Of a DNA stretch of 64,000 nt, positions 24,971-34,636 are shown piece by piece (within the stretch, counting starts at the first letter, position 1; every line of letters starts with the position of its first letter). This DNA is from JBAZLV01 sp964586075 (lineage in GTDB: Bacteria > Nitrospirota > UBA9217), in the NCBI GenBank assembly GCA_964586075.1, contig CAZPGZ010000006.1, positions 1-64,000 of the forward strand. Direction: 5' to 3'. The notes below the pieces were generated by a model. It was not told the DNA's origin and made no database searches. It worked only from the letters and a program-made list of their open reading frames with translations. The translations under genes and the position numbers were made by a program.

Positions 24971-26193
24971 CTTTGAAACGAGTTGTCATAACAGGCCTGG
25001 GAGTAGTCTCTCCCTTCGGCAACGGCGTGTCGGCGCTCATGAAGGGGATAGAGGAAGGACAGAGCGCCGTGCAGCGGATGGAAGGATGGGACCGTTACAT
25101 CGGCCTGCAAAGCCTGGTGGGTGCGCCGGCTGAAATACGCGATGAGAAACGCATTCCTCGTCAAAAACGCCGTTCCATGGGCCGAATGAGTATTTTTGCC
25201 GCCCAGGCAGCGGACGAGGCATTGTCTGATGCGGGTATCTCCCTTGCCGATGAAGACTTGTGGCGGACCGGCTGCGTTATCGGTTCGACGATGGGCAGCG
25301 CAAAAAGCATCAACGATGCTTTTGAAATCATACTGCCAAACAAGGATCTCGGCCAGCTGAATTCCACAATGTTTTTCCAGTGCATGTCGCACACAGCGGC
25401 CGTGAATGTCGCCCAATATCTGGGGTTAAACGGTTCGATCATCGCCCCGGCGGCCGCTTGCGCGTCCGCACTCCATGCCATCGGCACCGGGTACGATCTT
25501 ATCAGGCTCGGGAGGCAGGACCTTCTTCTTTGCGGGGGAGCGGAAGAACTGCATCCTACGGTAACGGGATCATTCGATATTCTTTTTGCCACGTCAACAA
25601 AGTACAATGATACACCGCAGAAGACCCCGCGGCCTTTTGACAGAGACCGCGATGGGCTTGTGTGCGGTGAAGGAAGCGGAATCGTGATCCTTGAGGATTA
25701 TGACCGTGCTCGCAGAAGGAACGCTAAAATTTACGCCGAAGTCGTCGGATACAGCACAACCGCAAACGGGCTCCATGTCAGCCAGTCCAACAAGGAATCC
25801 ATGGTCATGTGCATGAAGCAGGCGATTGAGGACGCTGGTTTGCAGCCGCGCGACATTGATTATATCAACGCACATGCCACGGCGACAATCCAGGGAGACC
25901 AGGAAGAAGCGGAGTCGATCAGAGACATTTTCGGTGCTTCCGTCCCCGTGAGCGGATTAAAGGGCTACATCGGCCATACACTGGGCGCATCGGGAGCAAT
26001 CGAACTCGCGGCTTCTCTCAAGATGATGGAACACGGAATGATTTATCCAACGCTGCATTTGGAACATGTGAGTGCTGATTGTGAAGGAATTCAACATGTA
26101 ATGCAGCCGCTCAAAAAGCAGATAACGACCGTCCTCAAAAACGGTTTTGCCTTTGGCGGCATCAATGCGGCACTGGTTTGTAAAAAAATCTGA
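24967..26193 (+). CDS. Ketosynthase I of the cluster (KAS II/FabF-like)
   Basis: This 408-aa thiolase-fold condensing enzyme has the intact triad: Cys about 165 (PAAACASAL), His about 303 (NAHATATIQGD) and His about 337 (YIGHTLGASGA). The N-terminal VVITGLGVVSPFGNG and the domain duplication are standard for FabF. It should elongate acyl-ACP with malonyl-ACP. It is coupled to the upstream desaturase by ATGA and followed after 31 bp by an ACP gene, which suggests a dedicated KS-ACP pair. Confidence 0.92.
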   Translation: MTLKRVVITGLGVVSPFGNGVSALMKGIEEGQSAVQRMEGWDRYIGLQSLVGAPAEIRDEKRIPRQKRRSMGRMSIFAAQAADEALSDAGISLADEDLWRTGCVIGSTMGSAKSINDAFEIILPNKDLGQLNSTMFFQCMSHTAAVNVAQYLGLNGSIIAPAAACASALHAIGTGYDLIRLGRQDLLLCGGAEELHPTVTGSFDILFATSTKYNDTPQKTPRPFDRDRDGLVCGEGSGIVILEDYDRARRRNAKIYAEVVGYSTTANGLHVSQSNKESMVMCMKQAIEDAGLQPRDIDYINAHATATIQGDQEEAESIRDIFGASVPVSGLKGYIGHTLGASGAIELAASLKMMEHGMIYPTLHLEHVSADCEGIQHVMQPLKKQITTVLKNGFAFGGINAALVCKKI

Positions 26194-26224
26194 CATATCT
26201 GCGGCAGCTACGGTGGAGGATTGT

Positions 26225-26488
26225 ATGACTGAACAGGAAATTATAGAAAAAACAAACAAGGTGTTTGAAGAATCTTTCGAAATAGAAAAGGAGCGTTTGG
26301 TCCCTCAGGCCCATATCTTTACGGATCTCGGGCTTGACAGCCTCGATATCGTGGACCTTGTGGTCGCGCTCCAAAACAGTTTCGGCGTCAAGATCAGAAA
26401 TGAAGAAGGGATCCGGGACATCAGAACGTTGCAGGACATCTATCAGTTTATTGCCTCGATCAAAAATGAGGACATCAAGAAGAGTTGA
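26225..26488 (+). CDS. Acyl carrier protein 1
   Basis: This 87-aa acidic four-helix protein has the phosphopantetheine site LGLDSLDIVDL (Ser about 39). GGTGGAGG precedes ATG 26225; a longer frame beginning at 26147 overlaps the ketosynthase and is not needed. It probably carries the chain for the adjacent ketosynthase. It is one of three distinct ACPs in the cluster. Confidence 0.93.
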   Translation: MTEQEIIEKTNKVFEESFEIEKERLVPQAHIFTDLGLDSLDIVDLVVALQNSFGVKIRNEEGIRDIRTLQDIYQFIASIKNEDIKKS

Positions 26489-26493
26489 GAACG

Positions 26494-27249
26494 ATGCCAT
26501 ATCGTTTAGGACTGTGTCTCTTTAATCTGTATTTTTACGTGCTGTTTTTTCTGTTCTCGGCAATAGTGATTTCCGTGCTGACGGTCGCAGTTACTTTGTT
26601 AGGGCTGTTTTTTCTGCCGCCGCGTAAAACACTAAAATATTTTCGTCGCTCCATTGCTTTTTATGGAAAGACGATAATGGCCTTGCCGTTTCCTTTTATC
26701 AGAATTCGGTATGAACGGCCTGCTCAGAACGGGCCGCAGGAGCCGTATATTTTTGTGTGCAATCACCGATCTGCGGCGGACGCTTTTCTTATCGGAGTTC
26801 TGCCCCATGAAGTCGTCCAGATCGTAAATGTATGGCCGTTCAGGATACCCGTTCTGGGAATTTATGCCAGGTTCTCAGGATATCTTAACATACGCATGAT
26901 GCCCCGCGACCAGTTTATGCAAAAAGCCACACGATTGCTGTCGGAAGGAGTTTCCATCATTTTTTTTCCGGAGGGAACGCGTTCAACCTCGAAAAAAATG
27001 GGAAGCTTTCACGGCGCGGCGTTCCGGCTGGCTCTTGAGACAAAGACGCCCGTTGTTCCACTCTGCATCTCAGGGACGGAAAAAATTTTTCCAAAGGGAT
27101 CTTCCCTGCTGCGACCGGGAACAGTCCGGATACGCCAGCTTGCGGCAATTCCCTGGAATGACTATAAAGATTTGACCGCGTTCGCATTAAAAAACAGAGT
27201 GTGGAAAATTCTTGACGGCGAACTGTCTAAGATGGAGAATAGGGTATGA
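26494..27249 (+). CDS. PlsC-like lysophospholipid acyltransferase
   Basis: This protein of about 251 aa has two N-terminal membrane segments (residues about 8-40) and a glycerolipid acyltransferase domain. The catalytic motif is NHRSAADAFL (HxxxxD with His and Asp present) and the substrate-binding motif is FFPEGTRST. It would transfer an acyl group from ACP or CoA to a lysolipid or similar acceptor at the inner membrane. In aryl-polyene clusters comparable acyltransferases are thought to attach the product to a lipid. The gene overlaps the downstream ligase by 4 bp. Confidence 0.85.
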   Translation: MPYRLGLCLFNLYFYVLFFLFSAIVISVLTVAVTLLGLFFLPPRKTLKYFRRSIAFYGKTIMALPFPFIRIRYERPAQNGPQEPYIFVCNHRSAADAFLIGVLPHEVVQIVNVWPFRIPVLGIYARFSGYLNIRMMPRDQFMQKATRLLSEGVSIIFFPEGTRSTSKKMGSFHGAAFRLALETKTPVVPLCISGTEKIFPKGSSLLRPGTVRIRQLAAIPWNDYKDLTAFALKNRVWKILDGELSKMENRV

Positions 27250-28550
27250 CAGCATTTGATCACAATCGCAATCTGGAATTTTCAAAACCCGAAGAGATCA
27301 AAAAGGTGCAGGAATCGCTTTTGCACACACACCTTCGGTATCTCTCATCTTCTTCTCCGTATTATCGCAAAATATTCCGCGAGCAGGGAATAGATGCCTC
27401 AGGTAAAAACATTCCTTCTCTTGACAGCTTTCCGCTTACCGAGAAAGCTACCTTCGGAAGCCAAAATAATGATTTTCGTGCAGTTCCTCAATCTGAAATT
27501 GTGGATATTGTTCTTTCTTCAGGGACCACGGGTAGGCCGACCCCGATTATGTTCACTGAAAATGATCTCCAGCGTCTGGCATATAATGAGGTAATTTCCT
27601 TCACCGGCTGTGGGATGACGCAGGACGATGTCGTGCTGCTGACGTGCACTCTTGACCGCTGTTTTATCGCGGGGCTTGCTTACTATGCAGGAGCCAGAAG
27701 CTTGGGAGCTGCCGCCATTAGAAATGGTTTGAGCAGCGTAGAGAGCCATCTTGAAATTATTCAACGATTGAAACCTACGGTAATCGTTGGAGTCCCGACT
27801 TTCTTGCTCAAACTGGGACGTTTTTTACAGTCCCAGAATGTCGATCCTGCGTCGGCAGGGGTGAACAAACTGATCTGTATCGGTGAGCCGATCCGCGACC
27901 GCGATCTTTCTTTTCTCAGAATCGGGATGACCCTTGAAGAGGTCTGGAGTGCAAAAATTTATTCAACCTATGCTTCTTCAGAATGCATTACCTCTTTCTG
28001 TGAATGCACTGCACAGCAGGGAGGCCATCTTCATCCCGATCTTGCCATTGTCGAGATCGTTAGTGAACAGGGAAAAGTTCTCCCTCCGGGGGAAATCGGC
28101 GAGGTGGTGATCACTCCTCTGGCCATTGAAGGGATGCCGCTATTGAGGTTCAGAACAGGAGACATCAGTTTTCTGATAGACGAACCGTGCTCCTGCGGAA
28201 GAAACTCACCGCGGCTTGGCCCCATTTTGGGAAGAAACAGACAAATGCTGAAATTCCGCGGTACGACACTGTATCCAAATTCTTTCTACGATGTCCTTGA
28301 TTCTCTGCCGGAAGTAAGCGGTTATTATATCGTTGCTTCAAGCGATTACAACCTTTCGGATGTTATACAGGTCTTTGTTTCCGTTCAGGATGACAATTGT
28401 ACCGCGGAAATAATTAGGAATAAATTGCAAAGCCATTTGCGGGTGAGGCCGGAAGTGATACTTACCAGCGAAGAAAACATCAGAAACCAGGTTTTTTCAG
28501 GTAATTCCCGTAAGTTAGTCCGTTTTGTGGACAACAGAAAGAGCATATGA
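27246..28550 (+). CDS. Phenylacetate-CoA ligase (PaaK)-like adenylating enzyme
   Basis: This 434-aa protein of the ANL superfamily resembles PaaK. It has the N-terminal region HLRYLSSSSPYYRKIFREQG, P-loop VLSSGTTGRPTP, a GEVVITPL segment and a C-terminal RFRTGD. A Cys pair (EPCSCG) in the second half is common in PaaK proteins. It probably activates a carboxylic acid, possibly an aromatic starter, as AMP ester and thioester for loading on CoA or ACP. It overlaps its neighbours by 4 bp on both sides. It is the first of two adenylating ligases in the cluster. Confidence 0.85.
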   Translation: MTAFDHNRNLEFSKPEEIKKVQESLLHTHLRYLSSSSPYYRKIFREQGIDASGKNIPSLDSFPLTEKATFGSQNNDFRAVPQSEIVDIVLSSGTTGRPTPIMFTENDLQRLAYNEVISFTGCGMTQDDVVLLTCTLDRCFIAGLAYYAGARSLGAAAIRNGLSSVESHLEIIQRLKPTVIVGVPTFLLKLGRFLQSQNVDPASAGVNKLICIGEPIRDRDLSFLRIGMTLEEVWSAKIYSTYASSECITSFCECTAQQGGHLHPDLAIVEIVSEQGKVLPPGEIGEVVITPLAIEGMPLLRFRTGDISFLIDEPCSCGRNSPRLGPILGRNRQMLKFRGTTLYPNSFYDVLDSLPEVSGYYIVASSDYNLSDVIQVFVSVQDDNCTAEIIRNKLQSHLRVRPEVILTSEENIRNQVFSGNSRKLVRFVDNRKSI

Positions 28551-30031
28551 CTAGTTGTCAAAGCAGAATCTATAGTGCTGAGTTCTCTCAACAGGAGATT
28601 GCGGATGCCGTGCGTGACGGCAGGCTCCTTTCGATGGAAATTGAGTTTAATCAGAGCTGCAATTTCCGCTGCATCTATTGCTATGCGTCGGATACTGCCC
28701 GCCGGCGCGACGAATTGACCAAAGAAGAATTCGAAGACGTCATTACACAGGCAAAAGAACTGTCTGCGCGCAAAATCATCATTCTCGGCGGCGAACCCAT
28801 GCTGTATCCCCATATTATGGAAATGATCCGCTTTATCAGGGGCCTGGGCATGGATATTGAGCTATTTACCAACGGAACGAGCCTTACTCCTGCGATGGCG
28901 CAATTTTTATATGAAAACAATGTCCGGGTAATCTTGAAAATGAACACCTTCGACGAAAGCCTCCAGGACACACTTTCCGGCCGAAAAGGCGCTTATACCC
29001 AGATACAGGAAGCGCTGAAAAACTTAAAGAGCGTGGGATATCCTTCGCCGGAACATCCCATGGGGATCAGTACGATCATCTGCCAGCAGAATATAGATGA
29101 ATTGGCCCGCATGTGGGAATGGCTTCGAGACCAGCATATCATGCCATATTTTGAGATGATGACCCCCCAGGGCGGAGCCCTGGAGCACAATATGCTGGAA
29201 GTCGATTCACGGACTGTGCAGGAATTCTTTAATCGCATATCGGAGATTGATAGAACGAAATACGGCTATCATTGGGATCCCAAGCCGCCTTTGGTGGGAG
29301 GTGAATGCCTCCGTCATCAGTTTTCGTGCGTGGTAAATTCAGAAGGGTACGTGCAACCCTGCGTGGGGATTACTTTTCCCATCGGAAACGTTAGAAAACA
29401 ACGGTTGAAAGACATTCTGCACGACAGTGAGGTTGTGCAGGATCTGAAACGATACAAAGAACTGATAAAAGGACCATGCGGAGAATGTGCCAAGATAGAC
29501 GAGTGCTACGGTTGCCGGGGTGCGGCCTATCAGCTGACGGGCGATTACCTGGCGTCAGACCCTCTCTGCTGGAAGAATCTTGACCGCAGGGATGATATTA
29601 TGTTTCTGCCTATTGATGCCGCACGGGTCGTCCCCCATAAATCTCCCATGCTTCTTATCGACCGCCTGCTTGAACTGCGGGAGCGGGAGTCAATCTCGGA
29701 GATGACCGTTCGGCAGGATATGGTTTTTGTATCGGAAAACGGAAAGCTTGATGAGGCGTCTTATCCTGAAATTATTTCACAGGCACTTGCCGCCATGGAA
29801 GGTTTTCGCGAAGTCGGCAGCCGCAATCCGCAGCAGGAAGGATATCTGCTCGGAATAAAAAAATTTGAAATTCTCGGCAGCGCTCGGGTCGGAGATATCC
29901 TTCGGATCACGATTTATAAAGTCGCGAAATTGGGGGATTTCGGCATTATTCGCGGAGAGATAAAAAAGGAAAACACACTCATTGCGCGCGGCGAATTGAA
30001 GGTCTGGCGCGACGGCAAGGCGGCGGCATAA
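28547..30031 (+). CDS. Radical SAM-SPASM protein fused to a FabZ/ApeP-like hotdog dehydratase domain
   Basis: This 494-aa protein has two unrelated modules. Residues 30-345 form a radical SAM domain with the cluster motif CNFRCIYC (Cys 38, 42, 45) and LGGEPMLYP, followed by a SPASM-type auxiliary cluster region with many Cys (about 253-341). Residues 355-494 form a hotdog domain beginning ARVVPHKSPMLLIDRLLEL. Its His (about 364) and Glu (about 408, in YPEIISQALAAMEG) line up with the catalytic pair of FabZ-type 3-hydroxyacyl-ACP dehydratases. No stop or frameshift separates the modules. A plausible role is dehydration and radical modification of the same acyl-ACP. The ATG overlaps the ligase stop by 4 bp and the stop shares a base with the LolA-like gene. 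Confidence 0.85.
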   Translation: MTSCQSRIYSAEFSQQEIADAVRDGRLLSMEIEFNQSCNFRCIYCYASDTARRRDELTKEEFEDVITQAKELSARKIIILGGEPMLYPHIMEMIRFIRGLGMDIELFTNGTSLTPAMAQFLYENNVRVILKMNTFDESLQDTLSGRKGAYTQIQEALKNLKSVGYPSPEHPMGISTIICQQNIDELARMWEWLRDQHIMPYFEMMTPQGGALEHNMLEVDSRTVQEFFNRISEIDRTKYGYHWDPKPPLVGGECLRHQFSCVVNSEGYVQPCVGITFPIGNVRKQRLKDILHDSEVVQDLKRYKELIKGPCGECAKIDECYGCRGAAYQLTGDYLASDPLCWKNLDRRDDIMFLPIDAARVVPHKSPMLLIDRLLELRERESISEMTVRQDMVFVSENGKLDEASYPEIISQALAAMEGFREVGSRNPQQEGYLLGIKKFEILGSARVGDILRITIYKVAKLGDFGIIRGEIKKENTLIARGELKVWRDGKAAA

Positions 30032-30717
30032 TGATACAATACATTTGTTCCAGTTTTGTTACCTGTCTCATGATGTTTTGTCTTCTGCTCCCGGTTTGTC
30101 CTGCTTTTTCTGCGGAACCGTCCGGAGATCTGCAGACGGAACGCGCCGATCTTTCCCAATTTCTGAACACCCTCGGAAAAAAAGTCTCTGATTTTAAAAC
30201 ACTCAGCACTGCCTTCACCCAGGAAAAAGAAATGGCCATGTTCAAAGACAAACTGATTTTAAAAGGCCGGATTTATCTCCAAAAACCGGATAAAATCGCA
30301 TGGCACGTTGACTCACCTCTGCGCTACTCCGTCCTTATCACGGATAAAATCATCCGTCAATGGGACGAGGACACGAACCAGGTGCAGGAGATATCGCTCA
30401 AAAAGAACCCAATCTTTCAGAATGTGCTGAGCCAATTGACCGTATGGTTCTCCGGCGAATATGACACGCTTCTCGACATAAATACCGTGCGTCTGGTGAC
30501 CCGTGAACCCCTGGTCCTTGAATTTACCCCGAGCGAAAAAAATATCGCAAAAAAAATCATCAAAAATATAACGATTACATTCCGGGAAGACCAAAAATAC
30601 CTGCGCCAGATACGGATTAAAGAACTGAACGGCGATATTACGACCATCCATTTTACCAACACCCTGTTGAATGTCCCGCTGAGCACCCGCAGCTTTGAGG
30701 TGAAAGGGCATGTTTGA
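30031..30717 (+). CDS. LolA-like outer-membrane lipoprotein carrier protein
   Basis: This 228-aa protein has a signal peptide (hydrophobic core at about 8-22, cut near AFSA) and a LolA/LppC-type half-barrel domain: FKTLSTAFTQEKEMAMFKD, GRIYLQKPDKIAWHV and ITFREDQKYLRQIRI. Genes of this family are a regular part of aryl-polyene clusters, where they are thought to carry the lipid-linked product across the periplasm. The start shares one base with the preceding stop. It overlaps the MMPL transporter start by 8 bp, so the pair likely works together. Confidence 0.87.
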   Translation: MIQYICSSFVTCLMMFCLLLPVCPAFSAEPSGDLQTERADLSQFLNTLGKKVSDFKTLSTAFTQEKEMAMFKDKLILKGRIYLQKPDKIAWHVDSPLRYSVLITDKIIRQWDEDTNQVQEISLKKNPIFQNVLSQLTVWFSGEYDTLLDINTVRLVTREPLVLEFTPSEKNIAKKIIKNITITFREDQKYLRQIRIKELNGDITTIHFTNTLLNVPLSTRSFEVKGHV

Positions 30718-33097
30718 CAGGTATTTCCTGCTTTTTTTCCAGGTTCTCCAAAAAAACAAAAAACTGGTTCTTGGCGCTGTAGCTCTGGTTACAATTGCCT
30801 GCAGCGTCGGTCTGTTTTTTATAGGATATGACGGCAATATCGATTTGATGCTGCCGCCGGATAAAGACATCAGGCGCAGCATGGATTTTTTGCGCGATTC
30901 GAACCTGTCCGACAAAATAGTCATTTCCTTGTCCCTGAATGATCCTCTGAAAACAAAAAAAGATCTTTTTCTGGCAGCGGACCAGCTTGCTGCATCGATC
31001 AAACCGCCTTTTTTTACAAAAGTCATTTTCGGGTTTTCTGCTGCTGATGTTATGGAGGAGTTTTCCATGCTTCAGTATGCACCGCAGGTTCTGGGTGAAC
31101 GGGATCTTTCGGTAATAGACAGCCAGCTTAATGCAGAAGCGGTGTCTCAAAAAATGAGGTCCATCTACCGGCAGTCGCTTCGGCCAGAGAGCATTTTCAC
31201 GTCATCCCTGTCAAGGACTGACCCTATCGGGATCAAGCTGCTTCTGATGGACAAATTGCGGGCCCTTCCAGCTTCTATGGGATACGACGTGGCCCTGGAA
31301 GACGGGCATTTTATCAGCCGTGACGGGCGACACACGATGCTGATAATCCAAACCACTGTCCCGATGATGGACAGCCAGCGCAGCCAGGAAATGCTTGCAG
31401 CACTCCAGGATCACCTCAAAGAACTGCCCGGATTTGTTTCAGCAGACGTTATAGGCGCACATGTGCACACGGTAAAAAATGAGCAGGTAATTATCCGTGA
31501 CATCACCATTGCTTCCATAATCGCTTCTGTCGCTTTTCTTCTGCTTTTTGTGCTCGTTTTTCGCGATGTACGCGCAGTCTTTGTCTTTCTCTTTCCGTTT
31601 CTTGCCGTCATATGGGCCGTTGTTCTCACCGCATTCATAGAAAACAAGCTTTCCTATCTGGTCATCGGCTTCGGCACGGCGATTGTCGGCATTTCAGACT
31701 ATGGACTGATCGTATACATAGCCATGAAGCAGGGCACTGACCCGGCACATTCGGTGAAACTCGCCAAACTGGTATGCATTGATGCGGTCACCACCATATT
31801 CAGTTTTGTCGTCCTGTATTTTTCACTGATACAGGGCTACCATCAACTTGCGTTGTTTTCGATTCTTTGCCTGGTTATTTGCCTCATTTTTTCACTCTTT
31901 GTTCTCCCTTTGACGCTTTCCTGGAAACGGGATAAGCTTCTTACCGATAACGTGCTTGATGAAAGTCTGAAAAAAATTCGCTGGCCCAAAAAACTCACCG
32001 TGGCCGTTTGGTTGCTCACCACAGCAGCGTTTCTTATTCTGTCGTTTTCCGTCCAGTTTGACAGCGACGTGAAAAAACTCGATGGCAGCGGATCTGACGT
32101 GTTGCGGGCAGAGCAGACATTCCGGGAAGTTTGGGGAGGAAAAGCAGGGCAGGCGATTTTTGTCGTGACCGGAGCCAGCCTTGAAGAAGCAATGCAGCTA
32201 AATGATACGGTATTTCTTGAGGCGGTCAAGCTCGTCGGGAATGATAACTTCACCAGTCTCGCATTGTTCTGGCCATCCGAAAAACTGCGGTCTGAAAATG
32301 GCAAACGATGGGACATTTTTTGGAAACAGGGAAAGGAACAGCGGTTAAAAAAGCTGATCAGGGAAACATCGTCGGCATATGGTTTCTCCGACCAGGCTTT
32401 TTCACCTTTTTTTGACGGACTTTATGCACACGGGACTGACGTTGCGCGGCCGGACGGTCTTATCTCTCGGCTGCAGGAACGCTTTGTCGTAAAAAAGAAT
32501 GAAGAATACCGCATCATGTCATTTTTCCCTGATGAGCAACAACATATTGATGCCCTGACTGCAATATCAAGAAAACATCCCGGGACGTTTATCGTATCGG
32601 GAAAGGCTCTCTCCTCGTCTATTTCTCATTTTACCGCACGGGAAATTAAAGTTCTTGCTCCATTGGCATTCTTATTCAATGTTATTTTGGCCTGGCTTTT
32701 TTTCAGAAACTGGAAAGAAACATTTATTTCACTTGTTCCGCTTATCACCGGTGTTATCTGGCTCGTCGGACTTATGTCTCTTTTTAAAATGCCGCTGAAT
32801 GTTGTCAACATTATCGCTGGAATCATCACGACAGGCGTAATTGTGGATTATGGTTTGGGGATTACCTATGAATATCGGCACGATTTGCGGTTCGGCACGG
32901 TTATGGCGGTTACGTTATCAGCTGCGACGAATATCATCGGAGCAGGAGCCCTTCTGTTTGCTCAGCATCCGGCGCTTTACTCGACAGCTGTAGCCATGGT
33001 CATCTGCATGGTAACAGGGTATATTTCTGCCGTGGTTGTGATTCCGTCTCTTTGCGGTATCATGGAGACGAAAAACCGGAAAGATGCACAAGAATGA
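30710..33097 (+). CDS. MMPL/RND-family exporter
   Basis: This 795-aa membrane protein has the duplicated RND layout: one N-terminal helix, a large periplasmic loop (about 45-265), a block of five to six helices (about 265-400, including FGTAIVGISDYGLIVYI), then a second helix, loop and helix block (about 425-790, including TTGVIVDYGLGITYEYR). The Asp-Tyr-Gly motif in each half is typical of MMPL transporters of the aryl-polyene type. It should move the lipid product out of the inner membrane for the LolA-like protein. Length is normal for the family. Confidence 0.9.
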   Translation: MFDRYFLLFFQVLQKNKKLVLGAVALVTIACSVGLFFIGYDGNIDLMLPPDKDIRRSMDFLRDSNLSDKIVISLSLNDPLKTKKDLFLAADQLAASIKPPFFTKVIFGFSAADVMEEFSMLQYAPQVLGERDLSVIDSQLNAEAVSQKMRSIYRQSLRPESIFTSSLSRTDPIGIKLLLMDKLRALPASMGYDVALEDGHFISRDGRHTMLIIQTTVPMMDSQRSQEMLAALQDHLKELPGFVSADVIGAHVHTVKNEQVIIRDITIASIIASVAFLLLFVLVFRDVRAVFVFLFPFLAVIWAVVLTAFIENKLSYLVIGFGTAIVGISDYGLIVYIAMKQGTDPAHSVKLAKLVCIDAVTTIFSFVVLYFSLIQGYHQLALFSILCLVICLIFSLFVLPLTLSWKRDKLLTDNVLDESLKKIRWPKKLTVAVWLLTTAAFLILSFSVQFDSDVKKLDGSGSDVLRAEQTFREVWGGKAGQAIFVVTGASLEEAMQLNDTVFLEAVKLVGNDNFTSLALFWPSEKLRSENGKRWDIFWKQGKEQRLKKLIRETSSAYGFSDQAFSPFFDGLYAHGTDVARPDGLISRLQERFVVKKNEEYRIMSFFPDEQQHIDALTAISRKHPGTFIVSGKALSSSISHFTAREIKVLAPLAFLFNVILAWLFFRNWKETFISLVPLITGVIWLVGLMSLFKMPLNVVNIIAGIITTGVIVDYGLGITYEYRHDLRFGTVMAVTLSAATNIIGAGALLFAQHPALYSTAVAMVICMVTGYISAVVVIPSLCGIMETKNRKDAQE

Positions 33098-33759
33098 AGC
33101 GATTTCATTTACTATTCATACTGCTAGCACTTTTTTACGGGTGTACTCATGTTCCGATCCAAGGGACAACCTCAGTTTCTGTGGAATCTGCTGGTCCGCA
33201 AACCGTCGTGGAAAGGTTCCGTTTATCAATTCCGGAAATTTTTCAATTGCTTAACACAGTTGTTTTTGAGTATAATGGACAAAAATTTCTCGGTCTCGGC
33301 ACCCTGGAAATCGATACAAACAAGCATCTTTTTAGGGTCGCGTGCCTGAATCCAATGGGCGTGAAGCTGTTCGAACTCTCCGGGAATGAACGCACGGTAA
33401 CGACCCAGTACGCCATAGGGGCTCTTCTCCAATACGGCGACATCGCTGCAGCTGTAAGCACTGATATCAGGCGCATCTATTTTAATCTTCTTCCCTCATC
33501 TGAAGCATCGATATGGAAAAGGAAATATCAGTTTCACTACAGACAGGTTTGGGATGCAGGATTCATAGAATATATTTTTTCAAGACAGCAGGGTGATCTT
33601 GTTGAAAAACGCTATTACGATGAAAACCATATAATTGCCTGGCAAATCGTTTACAATGGATATCGGGATTTCAAGGGAAAGCATTTTCCGCAGGATATCA
33701 CTCTGATCAACTACCAATACGGCTACACGTTGACCGTACATCATAAGGAGCTCAATTAG
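33094..33759 (+). CDS. DUF3261-like lipoprotein
   Basis: This 221-aa protein begins MKRFHLLFILLALFYGCTH, a lipoprotein signal with Cys 17 as the lipidated residue. The rest is a beta-rich domain (KFLGLGTLEIDTNKHLFRVA, NPMGVKLFELSG), similar to the DUF3261 lipoproteins found next to LolA and MMPL genes in aryl-polyene clusters. A likely role is acceptor of the product at the outer membrane, comparable to LolB. ATG 33094 overlaps the MMPL stop by 4 bp; a longer frame from 33052 lacks the signal logic. Confidence 0.82.
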   Translation: MKRFHLLFILLALFYGCTHVPIQGTTSVSVESAGPQTVVERFRLSIPEIFQLLNTVVFEYNGQKFLGLGTLEIDTNKHLFRVACLNPMGVKLFELSGNERTVTTQYAIGALLQYGDIAAAVSTDIRRIYFNLLPSSEASIWKRKYQFHYRQVWDAGFIEYIFSRQQGDLVEKRYYDENHIIAWQIVYNGYRDFKGKHFPQDITLINYQYGYTLTVHHKELN

Positions 33760-34157
33760 TGAGTAAGATCAAAGCCGAGGTCGAACGGCATATGATCGGT
33801 TTGACAAAAGACGACCGGTCGGTTACTTCACGGTTTATTTTCCCGCAGGAGTTCATAGGCTTTCAGGGGCATTTCCCTGCAAAAAAAGTTTTGCCTGGCG
33901 CCTGTCAGATTCAATGTGCCGTCGCAACGCTCGAAAAAGCATTCGGGAAAACAGTCGGTCTCAAAGGGGTTATTCTTGCAAAATACCTGACCCCCGTGTT
34001 TCCCGAAGAGGAAATAACCTGCCAGCTCATCAGTAGCGGTGAGGACGGCGGTGAGGCCACTTTCAAAGCGGCTATTACGAAAGCCGATGCAAAAGTTGCC
34101 GAACTGAAGCTGCGGATTGTTTTCAAAAGCGGAAAGAAAAAACAACGACTCCCATGA
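33759..34157 (+). CDS. Hotdog-fold 3-hydroxyacyl-ACP dehydratase (ApeI/FabZ-like)
   Basis: This 132-aa single hotdog domain has FQGHFPAKKVLPGACQIQ, which matches the catalytic His region (GHFPxxPVLPG) of FabA/FabZ-type dehydratases. The start is GTG, whose G is the last base of the preceding TAG, so translation is coupled. It probably removes water from 3-hydroxyacyl-ACP to create double bonds in the growing chain. It is a separate dehydratase from the one fused to the radical SAM protein. Confidence 0.85.
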   Translation: MSKIKAEVERHMIGLTKDDRSVTSRFIFPQEFIGFQGHFPAKKVLPGACQIQCAVATLEKAFGKTVGLKGVILAKYLTPVFPEEEITCQLISSGEDGGEATFKAAITKADAKVAELKLRIVFKSGKKKQRLP

Positions 34158-34636
34158 GAAGAAGACAAAAACAGTATTTTGAGCGGATACCGGGCTCTCC
34201 TGAACCCGTTAGTGTTGAGGTCAGGCACCGTGTTCATTTTAATGAAGCGGATCCCATGGCGATCATGTGGCATGGAAGATATCCGCTCTTGTTCGAGGAA
34301 GCCTCGGAAGAACTCGGCAGGCGATGCGGCATGTCGTATAAGGATTTTTTTGAAGCCGGGCTGCGCGCCCCCATTGTGGAACTCCATATTGATTATTTTC
34401 AGCCGCTTTTTCTTGATGAAGAGTTTACCGTAAGGGCATCACTCGTCTGGCACGAGGGCGCAAGACTGAATACGGAATTCCAGGTAATAAAGCAAGACGG
34501 AACACTGGCCACAAGTGGATATACCGTCCAGCTTTTTACGGACCATAAAACCGGTAAACCCGCGGTTCTCTCACCGGGAATGCTTGAACGGTGCAGAAAC
34601 AGGTGGAGGACAGGAGAGTTCCATCGTCGTTCATGA
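34154..34636 (+). CDS. 4-hydroxybenzoyl-CoA thioesterase-family protein
   Basis: This 160-aa hotdog protein has the N-terminal segment VRHRVHFNEADPMAIMWHGR followed by LLFEEASEELG, equivalent to the catalytic loop of the 4HBT/YbgC family (usually F-x-D-x-D-x-x-G-x-x-x-N). Glu-Ala-Asp replaces the usual D-x-D. Thioesterases of this type are regular members of aryl-polyene clusters and may proofread or release chains. It is coupled to both neighbours by 4-bp overlaps. Confidence 0.82.
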   Translation: MRRRQKQYFERIPGSPEPVSVEVRHRVHFNEADPMAIMWHGRYPLLFEEASEELGRRCGMSYKDFFEAGLRAPIVELHIDYFQPLFLDEEFTVRASLVWHEGARLNTEFQVIKQDGTLATSGYTVQLFTDHKTGKPAVLSPGMLERCRNRWRTGEFHRRS

